Of a DNA stretch of 64,000 bases, positions 50,738-61,850 are shown piece by piece. A program made the translations under genes and the position numbers. Source of the stretch: Poecilobothrus nobilitatus (taxonomy: Eukaryota > Arthropoda > Insecta > Diptera > Dolichopodidae). Each line of letters opens with the position of its first letter. Position 1 is the stretch's first letter. The notes under the pieces were generated by a model, which saw nothing but the letters and a program-made list of their open reading frames with translations, searched no databases and was not told the DNA's origin. Where the stretch lies: positions 206,170,093-206,234,092 of the forward strand of contig OX352773.1 of the NCBI GenBank assembly GCA_947095535.1, in the 5' to 3' direction.

Positions 50738-50965
50738 TTTTCCTTGCCACTCCTCGAAAGAGCATAGGGCATTCACTAAATAATTTATTACTCATATTTG
50801 TCTAAGTTTCAGTTTCTGAAATCATTAATTTCATTAAGCCGTTGGTTACTCGGCTGTAGCTATTGTACAAGATTATAGAGACATTTGTTTTATTTCTACG
50901 CCATATTTCTACGCTATTATCTTATACAAGAATTATGGTTTATTATTATTTCATTATATACCTAT
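50738..50965 (-). repeat. Family F repeat, copy F2
   Basis: Matches copy F1 at 39446-39690 through CCTTGCCACTC, GAGCATAGGGCATTCACTAA, AAGTTTCAGTTTCTG, ATCATTAATTTC, GGCTGTAGCTATTGTACAAG and TATTTCTACGCCAT. On the minus strand the sequence before the A-run reads MPYALSRSGKEKK, or ALCSFEEWQGKK one frame over, which resembles LINE ORF2 C-terminal ends. I infer a LINE 3' end. Confidence 0.55.
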
Positions 50966-51089
50966 TACAATATGTAATTCCGAACCACTTAGCATATAAC
51001 AATAATTTGGAGTGTCAACACTAACTAATGTTACATCGAAAACAAACTACGAAAAGAAATACTATCCACAAGGATTAGATAAAGAGGTA

Positions 51090-51305
51090 ATAGAAGCCAC
51101 TTTATTGTCTAATATAGGGGAACAATGAAAAATTATAAAGGTATCAGTTACTTTATGGCGAGTAAAAATATATAGAATTCTAACAGGCTTTCTGAAGGAA
51201 CAATACAGACAGGAAAGGGTCATTTGAAAAAAATTGAAAAAGAGAATGATGATATAAGCAGATTCTGTCAAGAAAAAGAAGAATATTCGATCATCTGTTA
51301 AAAAA
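51090..51305 (+). mobile_element. LINE C-terminal relic (post-RT zinc-knuckle-like tail)
   Basis: On the plus strand RILTGFLKEQYRQERVI at 51175-51230 and, after a frameshift, ENDDISRFCQEKEEYSIIC at 51243-51300 match the 'LLTGH---R-HL---G----D-CR-C-EE-ET--HIL' tail of Jockey/I-type elements. The first His/Cys position is mutated, and a stop and frameshift separate the parts. Confidence 0.55.
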
Positions 51306-53734
51306 TCTCATAATAAATCTTTATGTCATTTTGATTGCTGCGAAATAATTTTTTAAATGAAATTTCAATAATGAGCTTATCACGAATTATGTGTTATTTT
51401 ATATTAAATTCAAAAATATGCCCATTATAAAATTCTTTTTAATTCGTATTTTATAAAAATTATTTGCAAAAAAAAAAAAATATGATAAAAATTATGTAAT
51501 AAAAAATATTTCATTTAATACTTATAGGAACTGGCGTACTGCAAAATAAAATACATAATGTAATGTAATGTTCAATGTTTTAAGATGAAGATATATTAAT
51601 TATTCTCATATTTTAATTTTATTTTGTTTTTGTGCCATACCTTTTTCAGTATTTTTATCTTTAACATACCATAAACAATGGTCAATGGTAAAAAAAATTT
51701 TTTTTTTTAAATCTTTATAATATTTTGAAATTTGAATTAATCTTCAATAAAAATTATATTATTTTTACGAAATGTACCATTCACTAATAAATTATTTCTA
51801 ATCACTATTCATGCTATACTCTCCTCTTGCTATTTGATAGTAGGATAGCCCACACCTGTTATATTTAGGGTCTGCGATCAATTATACACCCCAATTATAG
51901 TTTGTCACATGCTAAAGCTTGCTATTTACACTAAAAAAGTTATTTATTAAAAGTTAGTCTAATTAAATTAAAAATAAGCTGATTTTAATGGAAGAAGCAT
52001 TCTCAATTGCTTTTTCCATCAAAATTCTCAAATGATCTTAATTGCCAACAATAATTGCCATCACTATGAATTCAGAAACATATAATCTACCTACAGTTAT
52101 TTTAATACCTATTTAAAGTGTAGTGCATATGTTTTATGCCTATGTAAGCAATAAATTTTAAAGGTAGCGAATCATGTGACTTTATTTCATTTACCCAAAA
52201 TATTATTTGACTGTTTGGATGTTGTCTGGGTTATCATTTGACTGGATTTTTCATTTGTAAAGTGACCTCCAGTCAAATAAAATATAGGTTTGTGATAATA
52301 ACTCCAATTTTAACTATTGTTATATTTCAATAATTAATTGTATTTATATCTAAATTAAATTATTTATTTGATAGTTGTCGGAAGAAAGATAGAAGGTTTA
52401 AGTTGTTTCAAAACATTTTTTGTCCTTTTCTTCAATTAACAATTCCACTTCCGAACGATTCAAAGTTGGAAATTTTCTGTTTCCGTTCGGTCTGTCTGTT
52501 TACAAAACTTCTACTGCACTGTAAAGTTAAAGCAATTAAATTTTAACCACGACCAGGTCTAAAACGCAGCTTATACAGGCGTTTATTGTTAAAAAAATCT
52601 CTCTATTCTCAATATATAAATAACAAATTCTGCTTAATATTTTCACAATTTAAAAACGTCAATATAAAACCAATATAAAAGTTACATAATTTGTTACATT
52701 TGGGTTTTTAAACCTATCGTTATTCGTTATGTATACCCACCGAACAATTTTAGTTAGAACTTTAAAATTTTTAGAGGCGAAAGATCTCATAAGAATAATA
52801 TTAAAAAGGACTAAAATTAACATTAAAGGACATCCTATTAATATAAAATTTTCTTTTGTTTTTAACTTATCTCTAACTTATATGAGAGTTAGACTAAATT
52901 CATTTTAAATTATGATTTTATTCTATAAGTAAAATTCGGCCAAATGATAAAATCTAATTTCGATTTTAAACTTATACTTTTAATAAATTGAATATACAAC
53001 ACACCAATGTAAAGAAACAAATCAGATTTTTACGTCTCATTTGAATTGTTTAAATAAAAAAATAAATAAAACAAAAACATTGGAAACGTCCTTAAGAAGT
53101 AATTGACATTTAAATAAATTACCAATTATTTTAATTTACTTAAATTTTTTTTTCTTTTTCCTTATTTCATTAATATCCAATCTTATATCAGTTAATTGTT
53201 TATCATCCTCATCATAATCATTATCATCAGTATTATTCAATATGACAAAAATAAATTAACAAAAAACAAAAAGAAAATCCACCGTAAATGTTACTTATTA
53301 CACTTTGAAGCTGGACTTGACCCAATTTTTTTTTTAATTTATTCGTTGTTGTATTACACATAAAACATCATAAAAATTATTTTACTTATTACGTTTTTAT
53401 TTTTTTTTTATTTAATTAAAAAATTTAAACCAGCTAAAAAATTATTTTACAATTATGCTGTCAATAAAGAAAATTTAATTTAATAAAATAAAAAAATATG
53501 CAACGAACAAGGCAAAAGTACAATCACGGTCATACAATCCTTGTAATCTGTAATAAAAATCGAACCATATAACATATAGTAACCGTGAAAAAAGTAACAA
53601 AATATGCAGTAGATATACGTATAAATATTTTAAAATAAAAATTTAAAAATACTTTACACACAATTTATATATACATTATTATTACATTCTGCATAAAATA
53701 TGAAGATGTTAATGACCTTAGATAACTGCTTCAT
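51306..53734. other. AT-rich non-coding stretch with one hairpin and a family A scrap
   Basis: An 11-bp perfect inverted repeat, ATTTGACTGGA at 52236-52246 and TCCAGTCAAAT at 52268-52278, could form a hairpin with a 21-nt loop. ATTTGACTG also occurs at 52205. A plus-oriented family A fragment is listed at 52465-52570. Nothing else is recognised. Confidence 0.55.
52465..52570 (+). mobile_element. Family A DINE-like fragment, copy A6
   Basis: TTGGAAATTTTC, CCGTTCGGTCTGTCTG, TTTACAAAACTTCTAC and TTTTAACCACG match the 5' lead of family A in order. The rest of the element is absent. Confidence 0.55.
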
Positions 53735-55315
53735 TATACCCGTACGATAGGATCGGGTATAATAAAATTACTCCTCCGTTTGTAACACCTCGAAATAAGC
53801 GAGCTAGATATACCTTCAAAGGTATGGATCGGATCAGAAAAAAATTCTAAGACTTTTGAGCCATGTCCGTCCGTCCGTCCGTCCGTCCGTCAGCACGCTA
53901 ACTCAAAAACTTAGAAAGCTAGAATCTTGAAATTTACACAAAATATTTTGGGAGTAATTTGTAGGTTCCCTATTTTTTTTGGTTGAGTTTGGACCAAGCC
54001 TTAGGGTAGCTCTCGAACACCTAACTTTTAGATCCCCACATTTTTTTTGCAATAGAGCTATGAAATTTTAACTGCTGATAGATCTCACAAAAATATTAAT
54101 TTTATTTTTAATAACTTTTTTTTGTAGCCCCACCCGTTACGGAGCTACAGCTCCCCAAAGGTTCAAAAAAGCTCTATATTTAAATTGTTATAGCACAAGT
54201 TGTATAAGGTATATCTTCATTTTGAAAACGCCAAACAATTTCTACTTTTATTAGCTTTAAAAGTATATATACAATAAATATATATTTGTGGCATACGGTG
54301 TCTTAATTTACCGTTATGCGAAACTAAAATTTTGCAAAATACTTTAACCCTTTTATCTTCTGAACGGGTTAAGCTGGAAACTTGAAATTTTGACAGAAGT
54401 TAGATCTTTGAAAATAATTTCAGAATTCAGAAATTTTTTTTGTATCACCCCCCGTTTAGGAGCTGTAAGGAGTCAAAAACTGAAAATTTCCTATTTTTAA
54501 ACACCTGTAACTTGAACACCTGTTAAAATTTTTTTGAAGTAATACACAAAAATTAAAGCTTCGACATCATACTCTTATTTCTGTTAACAACTTTTTTTAA
54601 TAATATAGGGTTACTTTATAATTGACGAAAGTGTTACTTGATTTTTTCAAATTTTCTAACAAATTTGTTCAACAAATTTTTTCCATTTTGTTTTACTCGA
54701 TAATTTGAAATTGTTGAGGATATAATGCGTAGTACATAAAAATGCAAATAAATAAACAACATAACGGTTGCTTGAAGAATTTTTATTTATATGATATTAA
54801 TATATATACATACGTATATAATATCATGTTTATTTACATATCGTATATGTCACTAGTGAATGAATGATAAGAGTATAGATGTATATTATATAGCGCCGTA
54901 TTTGCATACATATATGTATTTTATTGTACTTATAAGAAATTATTCTGTCAATGGAATATTTAAATATAATATAATATAATATTTAAAATTATATTTACTA
55001 TTTTGTACTAAGTAAATTTAATATACATTTACCGCTTAGTATTAAATGGTACTATAGAATATTTGAAAAAGTTTTGGATTGATAATCGTTATGTGAAAGG
55101 TTAGAATCTGCTTTTGAAGAATGTACATATAAACATATAGTTTGAATATATGTACAACCCATAGTTCTAGAAATTATAAAATTCGCCCAAATTATTTTAA
55201 AATACTAAAATATTAAAAAAATAACATTGTGAGCAGAGTGACAGGCTGTTAACATACTAACGGTTCGTACGGGTATCTAAGAGTTGACAAAGGCAACTGT
55301 ATTCTTCCTCGTTTT
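53735..55315 (+). mobile_element. Family B DINE-like element, copy B2
   Basis: Aligns end to end with B1 at 33892-35458, with scattered substitutions. The 5' hairpin TATACCCG/CGGGTATA is intact. The GTCC tract has six units against five in B1. The 3' arm TCGTACGGGTAT is intact, but the 3' hairpin reads AGTTGAC-aaa-GGCAACT, so one base pair is lost. The terminus TTCTTCCTCGTTT is kept. It is non-coding. Both copies have T on the outer side of each end, consistent with a T-T insertion target. Confidence 0.85.
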
Positions 55316-55806
55316 TAAATTGAATGGTTAAAGCTCAATGAAAAAAATATAAGAAAAGAATTGGTCAGTTGCATTCTTTATAATATACTGAATACTTCAT
55401 TGTATCATTTTACCTTGAGTTCTGTAACGTATTGTCTTTCATAAGATAAATATAAAAGGTTTTCAAGTATAAAAATATTTGGCATTTTAAAAATGAATGG
55501 TGTAAATTTATTTATGTACATATAAATATTTTTAATTGATGCAGAAATAAACAAGATTTTAATTTCTTAAAACAACAAATATTTACAAAATTTTTAAAAC
55601 GGCAAATGAACAATTTTACATTTTTTAATTAAATATAATTTTAAAATAAAAAAACTTCCTATATACCTTTAAACATTGAAACAAAAGGTAGAAAAATCAT
55701 TCGTTTTCTTTGTTTTGATAAGCAGGATAATGTTTTAAATAAAATTTCACGATCGAGATTCTAATTTAGTTAAAAATATGATACAGTAGTTCAATATCTA
55801 AAATAT
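55316..55806. other. AT-rich stretch upstream of the U6-like sequence
   Basis: No gene. The TATA-like TAAAAATATGA lies 26-36 bp before the U6 start. No match to the insect proximal sequence element (PSEA) is visible at 41-61 bp upstream, which weakens the case for an active promoter. Confidence 0.45.
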
Positions 55807-55905
55807 GTTCTTGCTTGGGTAGAACATATACTAAAATTGGAACTATACAGAGAAGATTAGCATGGCCCCTGCGCAAGGATGACACGTGAAGCGTTCCACA
55901 TTTTT
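55807..55905 (+). ncRNA. U6 spliceosomal snRNA-like sequence with 8-nt deletion (likely pseudogene)
   Basis: It matches insect U6 from the 5' end, GTTCTTGCTTGGGTAGAAC, which still folds as the 5' stem with a G-U pair. It continues through ATACTAAAATTGGAAC, the ACAGAGA box, the AGC of TTAGCATGG and the internal stem-loop GGCCCCTGCGCAAGGATGAC, to GTGAAGCGTTCCACATTTTT. Against Drosophila U6 it has a few changes in the 5' loop, one in GGAAC(T)ATAC, and lacks 8 nt (CAAAATCG) between GACACG and TGAAGCG. That makes it about 99 nt rather than 107. U6 is the catalytic core RNA of the spliceosome and is made by Pol III. The deletion and lack of a clear PSEA point to a pseudogene; there is no A-tail marking retroposition. 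Confidence 0.9.
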
Positions 55906-57913
55906 ACTTCTAGAACACCACGAAATATGGGAACAAGTATAAATAAAGTCACAAAGAATAAAACGCACACATAAATAGAAAATATAAGAATATAATTAGT
56001 TTTAATATAAAAATAGATTAATTAGATAATAAGTTTTTTAAGCTGCCTCACATGCTCTTATGGTAACCGGCCTAAACAAATTAATAAATATGTATTTGCA
56101 CATTTTATTAATAAAAATAAATAAATAAATCTAAAATATTCATAGGATATTGTTGTCTATTCCTTCTTCCAAACAACAACAACATAATTCATATAATGAT
56201 AGTGTATAGTTTTATATAATCAGAAGCTATAATCACCAGATAATCAATAAGAAATTAGTGGATTAGATAAACTATATTTTATATCGACACCTTTCGATCT
56301 GTATCGATGTGTAGCTCATAACAAATATAATGCATGCTAATATAATTTTAGTTAAAAATTTAAAATAATAATTTTTTGATATTATTAAATTTTTTTAAAA
56401 ATTTATTTAAAAAATTATACCTATGCAGAATATTCTGGTATAATAAAACAAAACAATCTTCTTATTTACTTATATGCTCCAAAAATATCACTTCGAGTTA
56501 CAGAAATAAAAACCGATACAACTTTTGATGGCAAGATGTCAAGTAATTAAAAATTTTACTTTTTTTTTTGAATTAATTTTAAATATTTTTTCATAATTTT
56601 AAAATGAAGTAAAAAAACATAAGATTTTATTCATATTGATCTATTTCTGAGCAAAATAATATACGTTTAAGGTTTATCTACATTTTAGACTGCAACCATG
56701 ACTTCTTTATATTAAATGACGTTTTCAGAGAAACTTATTTAGAAGTTTATGTGATTGCGTACCTTATATGATTTATTAATAATTAAAAATTGATGGCATA
56801 TTCGTTTTATATCGCCTACACTTATATGGTGTTTAAATAATTAATGTTTTTAACAACCATTTGTTTGCATATTATTTAACACTTTTTATAAAATATTGTT
56901 CGTAATCATTCTAATTGTTTGTATTATTAAACTGATGATATTTTTTTTTTTTTTTTAAATGCACATTGATTTCGTATATTCGTATTCTAAAATCTATTAA
57001 AATTCGTATTCTAAAATCTTATTAAATTGTGTAAAATGTAAAATAATGAAAAGTTATTCTTACACAAAAAATTATATTTAAAATCAAATAAAATTTACTT
57101 TATAAGGAATTATGCAAAATATTATGAAATTTATATCTTACTATTACAAATTACTTCAAATAGACTATAATTTATCTTAATATCGTTATATTAAATAAAT
57201 CCCAGATTTTATGCAACAATTAGCTAGGTTACGTGGACGAACACCTTATATTAAAATACTTATATAAGAATAACGCCATATAAATAGCTTACCAACATAA
57301 TAGACGATAAAAAATTGCTACCTTATAGTTAATGATCTTAGTACATTAGGATTCAATTAAATTATTTATTCAGAACCTGTTAAGATATGGAATTTAACAG
57401 AGGTATGCTTGCAAGATTTTGTGTCAAATTGTTTTATATCGAAATATGAAAGTTCTGTTTTTTTTTGCTCTGATGAGAATTAATCGAAAGTTTGACAAAA
57501 ATTCAAAGAATAACGAAAATTTGAAAAAATTCTGAATAAATTGACTTATTTCTTACAAAACTAATTATTGTTTTGTTAAACATTTTTTTTGTATAATACT
57601 TTTATGATTTTTTAAAATTAACTATTTATGAAGCCAAAAAAAACGTTATGGCATTTTTTATATATTTTTATACTACTCTTACACAATAACACTACTATAT
57701 TATATAATTTCGTACAAATTACTTTGTTTTATTTTCAGAAAAATATAAAAAACGCTAAAGGTATTCTTAAAACCAGACAAATTCTTGAAGTTTATTAATA
57801 AGATGTGTTAATTACTGCATTTCTAACACTAAAAACCGTAATGCGTTAGATAATAATCTTGTTTCAGTATTAAAACTAAAATTTCAAAATTACAAATTTA
57901 AATTCAGCATTTT
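55906..57913. other. AT-rich non-coding stretch
   Basis: No feature recognised on either strand apart from a near-duplicate ATTCGTATTCTAAAATCT at about 56980-57020. Confidence 0.6.
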
Positions 57914-58965
57914 TATACCCTACACATTAAGTATAGGGTATATTAACTTTGGTATGGTGTTTGTAACCACCAAAAAGAAGCGAGTAAGGTATAGACATGT
58001 ATATATATTCTGAATCAGGATCACCTCCTGAGTCGATTTAGAGATGTCCGTCTGTCCGTACGCCCGATAATACAAAAAATAATGATGCTATCTTGATGGA
58101 ATTTATACTGTAGGTTAACAATGACTAAGATATGGAGGGGATTGTAAATAGGTGAAATCGGACCATGCGTTCGAGTACCTCCCATACAAGTCCCAAAACC
58201 GAATACGCATATATTCGAAATTAATAAGGATAGAAACCTAACATTTTGTACGAGGGTGTGTTTTCCTGAACCCCTGATATCCCTAAAATTTGAGATGAAT
58301 TGGAGTGGTTGTTCGGGTACCTCCCATACAACTCCCAAAACCGAACAAGAATATCTTCGAAATTAATATAGATAGGAACTTCAAATTTGATAGGAGGGTG
58401 CTGTTTCCTAAATCCCTGATTTACCTAAAATTTAAGATGAATTGGAGTGGTCGTTCGGGTACCTCCCATACAACTCCCAAAACCGAACAAGCATATCTTC
58501 GAAATTAATAAAGATAGAAACTTCAAATTTGGTACTAGGGTGTTGTTTGCTGAATCCCTGATTTGTCCAAAATTTAAGATTAATTAGAATGGTTGTTCGG
58601 GTATCTGCCACACAACTCCCAAAACCAAACAAGTATATCTTCGAAATTAATAAATATATAAACTTGAAATTTGATATAAGAATGTTTTACTCTGTTGATG
58701 TCTCTAAAATTTGAGATGAATTGGGGTGGTGGTCCGCGTGCCTTCACACACTTCCCAAGACCAAACTAGCATATTTTCGAATTTAATAAAGATAGAAATC
58801 TGAAATTTTGTACAAAGGTTGTAAAAGCATTTATTTTTTTAGCTTAGTTATATTAAATACCTAACTAATATAACTTATGGATTTTTAATTTAATTTGAAT
58901 TTTTTAGGTGTAGGGTATAAATAAGTGGGTTGCATCGACTTACTGTTACTTTTACTTGTTTTTTG
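57914..58965 (+). mobile_element. Family D DINE-like element with five ~141-bp internal repeats
   Basis: 5' hairpin TATACCC-tacacattaagtata-GGGTATA, then a lead close to Drosophila DINE-1 as I remember it (TTTGTAACCACCAAAAAGAAGCG, ATATATATTCTGAATCAGGATCA, GAGTCGATTTAGAGATGTCC). GTCTGTCCGTACG follows. Five tandem units centred on GTTCGGGTACCTCCCATACA start near 58169, 58311, 58453, 58594 and 58731. The 3' end has GTGTAGGGTATA, the inverted 5' arm, then AAGTGGGTTGCATCGACTT and a TTACTTGTTTTTT terminus. Frames across the repeats, including 105 codons on the minus strand, are by-products of the tandem array, not genes. Confidence 0.82.
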
Positions 58966-61109
58966 TAATTTGGGTGCCAGATTTTTAAATGATTTTGAAA
59001 AACTGGAAAATTGAATTTATAATATTAAATTTAATAATTGGCTTAAGTTTAAACTTACAAACAAAAAAACTTCTAAAACTTCACCTCTTTTTAATGTCTT
59101 ATAAGAAACTGAGATTTAAGATGTTATATTTTACAAAACTGGTCATCAAAAGATTGAAAAGTTGTATAATTTTATCAGCATTTTCATATTTGTTAAAAAT
59201 CTCATAAAACAAAAACCTCAATGAGATTACTAAGTCAACTTAATATCATAATTAAATTTATTAAATAAATTGCATAAAATTTTAACAACCTTATTGTTAC
59301 AAAAAATTAATAAAATAAACTTGAAATTCACTTAATCTTGGCTAATATTCAATGCTTATTATTAAAAACATTTTGTATAAGATTTTGGCAAAATTGAAAT
59401 TTTTTGTTATTCAAGATTATATTAAACTTGAGCCATTTTACATATTGCATAAATATAGAGAAATATTTTTGAATTTTAATTAATTTGAATGTAATTAAAA
59501 ATATTACGATAATGAGCAATTAAACTATATTTTAAAATTATTTCAAAGTTTTACATTTTGTTCAAAAATTTTTTCAAATGTATCAAAACAACACTATATT
59601 TTATTAAAATATATAATTTATAATAGTTACAAAATTGAAGATTTAACAAAGTAACGTAAAAAACTAAACAATTAACAAAGACTTTGTTCTTAATTTTTTT
59701 TTAATTTAAAAACGTTTTATATAAGAAATTAAGAAAATAGGGTAGTCCAGAGAATGTGTATCAGTTTTTTTCAAAAAAGAAGGAGGCGTTATTTTAAAAT
59801 ATAAAAATGTGTTATCAATTGGGTAGGGGGTGCTCTATCGATTGGTGATATTTTAAACTTCCAGAAAGAACCAGAAAAGGATCAGGGCCAGAAAGGTTAA
59901 ACCGGAAATCGACTGAAATTCAGATTTTCAATAAGAACGGGTATTTTTCGAAGTAAATTCCGATTCTTCGCCAAAAAATAAGAAGCTTTTGTCTTAAAAG
60001 TTTTCATGCTAGATTAAATTCATTTTAGATTAATTTAGAGATTAATTTAGATTTAGATTAAATGTTAAATTTTAATGTACTTTAAATTATAACTAAAGTA
60101 AATGAATCAACTAAAAAAAAAAATTATAATTCAAAGATTACACAAAAAAAAAGACAAATATTTACCTTTTTATAATAATATAGTATTTTTGATTTTTTAT
60201 ATTTACTATAAGAATTTTATGTTATGTTATGAAAATTAACTATTCACTTTAAATCAATTTAAATTGATTAATTTTCAATAAATTTTCAAATTAATTTTAG
60301 TACAAAACATTGTTTTTTTTTTTTTTTCAAATTACATTTATCTAATAACTGTAAAACAATTAACATTTAATTCAAATCTTTAAAAATATTTAAAAAAATT
60401 AAAAAGAAAAAATCGAAAGACCTAAGTGAGAAACTTAGTTTTATTAAAAATTTGTTTTTATTGTTAATTTTTTGTTTTTATTTCATTTATAAGAAAAAAA
60501 CAATTAGTATAACATTTTCGCCACGACCCTTTTCCTAATTAAAAAATAAATAGGGTATTTTTTTGCTTCCGATAATACCAAGTAATCACAATAAAGATCT
60601 GTTAAGAACTGAAGAAAACTCTGATAACAAAATAAACACGTATGACGAAATTAAAATGCAAAAAGTAAAAATAAAATAAATTTTGAATAATACACAAAAT
60701 AATTCAACATTAAAAAAAAGCTTTTGATTTAAAACACTTAATATTAAAAACATTGCTTTTTACATTTTTTTTTGCCCCCCCCCAAATGTCCGAAAGCAAA
60801 ATGTTTTAAATTTTAAGTTGAATAAACATATATTATATAAAAAATTTTGTAAATGCCATAAATAAACGTATGTTGATTTAATTATTTGTTTTTTTATTAT
60901 TTAAAATTTTTTTTTTAAAAATAAAGTGTATCAAAATTATTTTTTTTACTAATTTATGTAAACAATAATCAAACATAAGTTTATAGAGAAAGTTTTTAAG
61001 GGAATGAATAAATAAGTTAAGATGAAAATTATTAAATAAAATTGTTTGATAGTTTGAGATATCAAATTAAAATAATAATTAAAATAAAAACAAGAGAAAG
61101 AAAACGGGG
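58966..61109. other. AT-rich non-coding stretch with one unassigned piece
   Basis: 59735-59990 is less AT-rich (GGGTAGTCCAGAGAATGTG, GGGTAGGGGGTGCTCTATCG, AACCAGAAAAGGATCAGGGCC) and unidentified. A T9-G-C9 tract sits at 60765-60783. The 72-codon frame at 58989-59207 looks like chance. Confidence 0.5.
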
Positions 61110-61850
61110 AAGTTAACAACGTTAATCAACGCAATAAGGAATTTGCTCTTAACATCAATGCTACAAAAGCAAGATTTATGATTATTACCAATGGAAATGT
61201 AGTATATAATAGCGCAAACGTCACTATAGCCAAAACATCACAGCCATAGAACATGTAATTAGTTTTAAATATCTCGGTTCCTGGTTGCATGAAAGGCGGA
61301 ATTCTGATAAATGCCGAATAGAGATCACATGAAGTGCCTTTAACAAGTACAAAAATAAAATTGGATAATCGTGATGTCAACATTAACTTATTCCTAAAAA
61401 TTACAATTACAATTAAAATTACAATTCCTAAAATGCTTCGTTTGGCCTACTCTTATATGGTGTAAAAGCCTGGACTCTCAAAGTAGCTTTAAAGCACTGG
61501 TGATGTTGACTTATAGACGTTTGCTAAAGATATCACGTTACAAATATAGAGGTATACGAAAGTTGCAAAAAGTAAAAAAATGTATAATATTTTGGTCATG
61601 AAATGTGAGAAACAAAATATGAATTGCTGCAGTTAGTTGTCGAAGGCAGAGTAGAAGGAAGCTGTGTGCAGAAACAATTATCATGGCTGAGAAACATTCG
61701 CGAGTGGACTGACTTGTGCGCAATTGCGAATTTAGTCCTTACAGCAATAAATAGAATGCAATTTACTAATATTATCACAAACTCAACATAAAACTTAGCA
61801 CGCTTACATCCATAAGCATTGGAAGAAGAAGAAGACTTACAGCATGGATA
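61110..61850 (+). mobile_element. Decayed LINE, reverse transcriptase C-terminal half
   Basis: Plus-strand fragments in three frames give, in order: NEFALNINATKARFMIITN, a 'FKYLGSWL' equivalent near 61270, PKMLRLAYSYMV, YELLQLVVEGRVEGS, KQLSWLRNIREWTD, AIANLVLTAINRMQFTN and a terminal ALEEEED. These match the conserved order of a non-LTR element that usually reads 'LN-KKTK-M-I', 'YLG-W', 'RML-CYV-S-LLYG', 'ELLQLI-QGKI-G' and 'SWLKNLREW'. Many frameshifts and stops. No catalytic YADD is included. It differs from the LINE families on the minus strand. Confidence 0.75.

Noticed and set aside
58021..58632. Overlapping open frames on both strands with repeated peptide blocks
   Set aside because: They come from the 141-bp tandem units of family D; the same peptide repeats in different frames and has no family resemblance.
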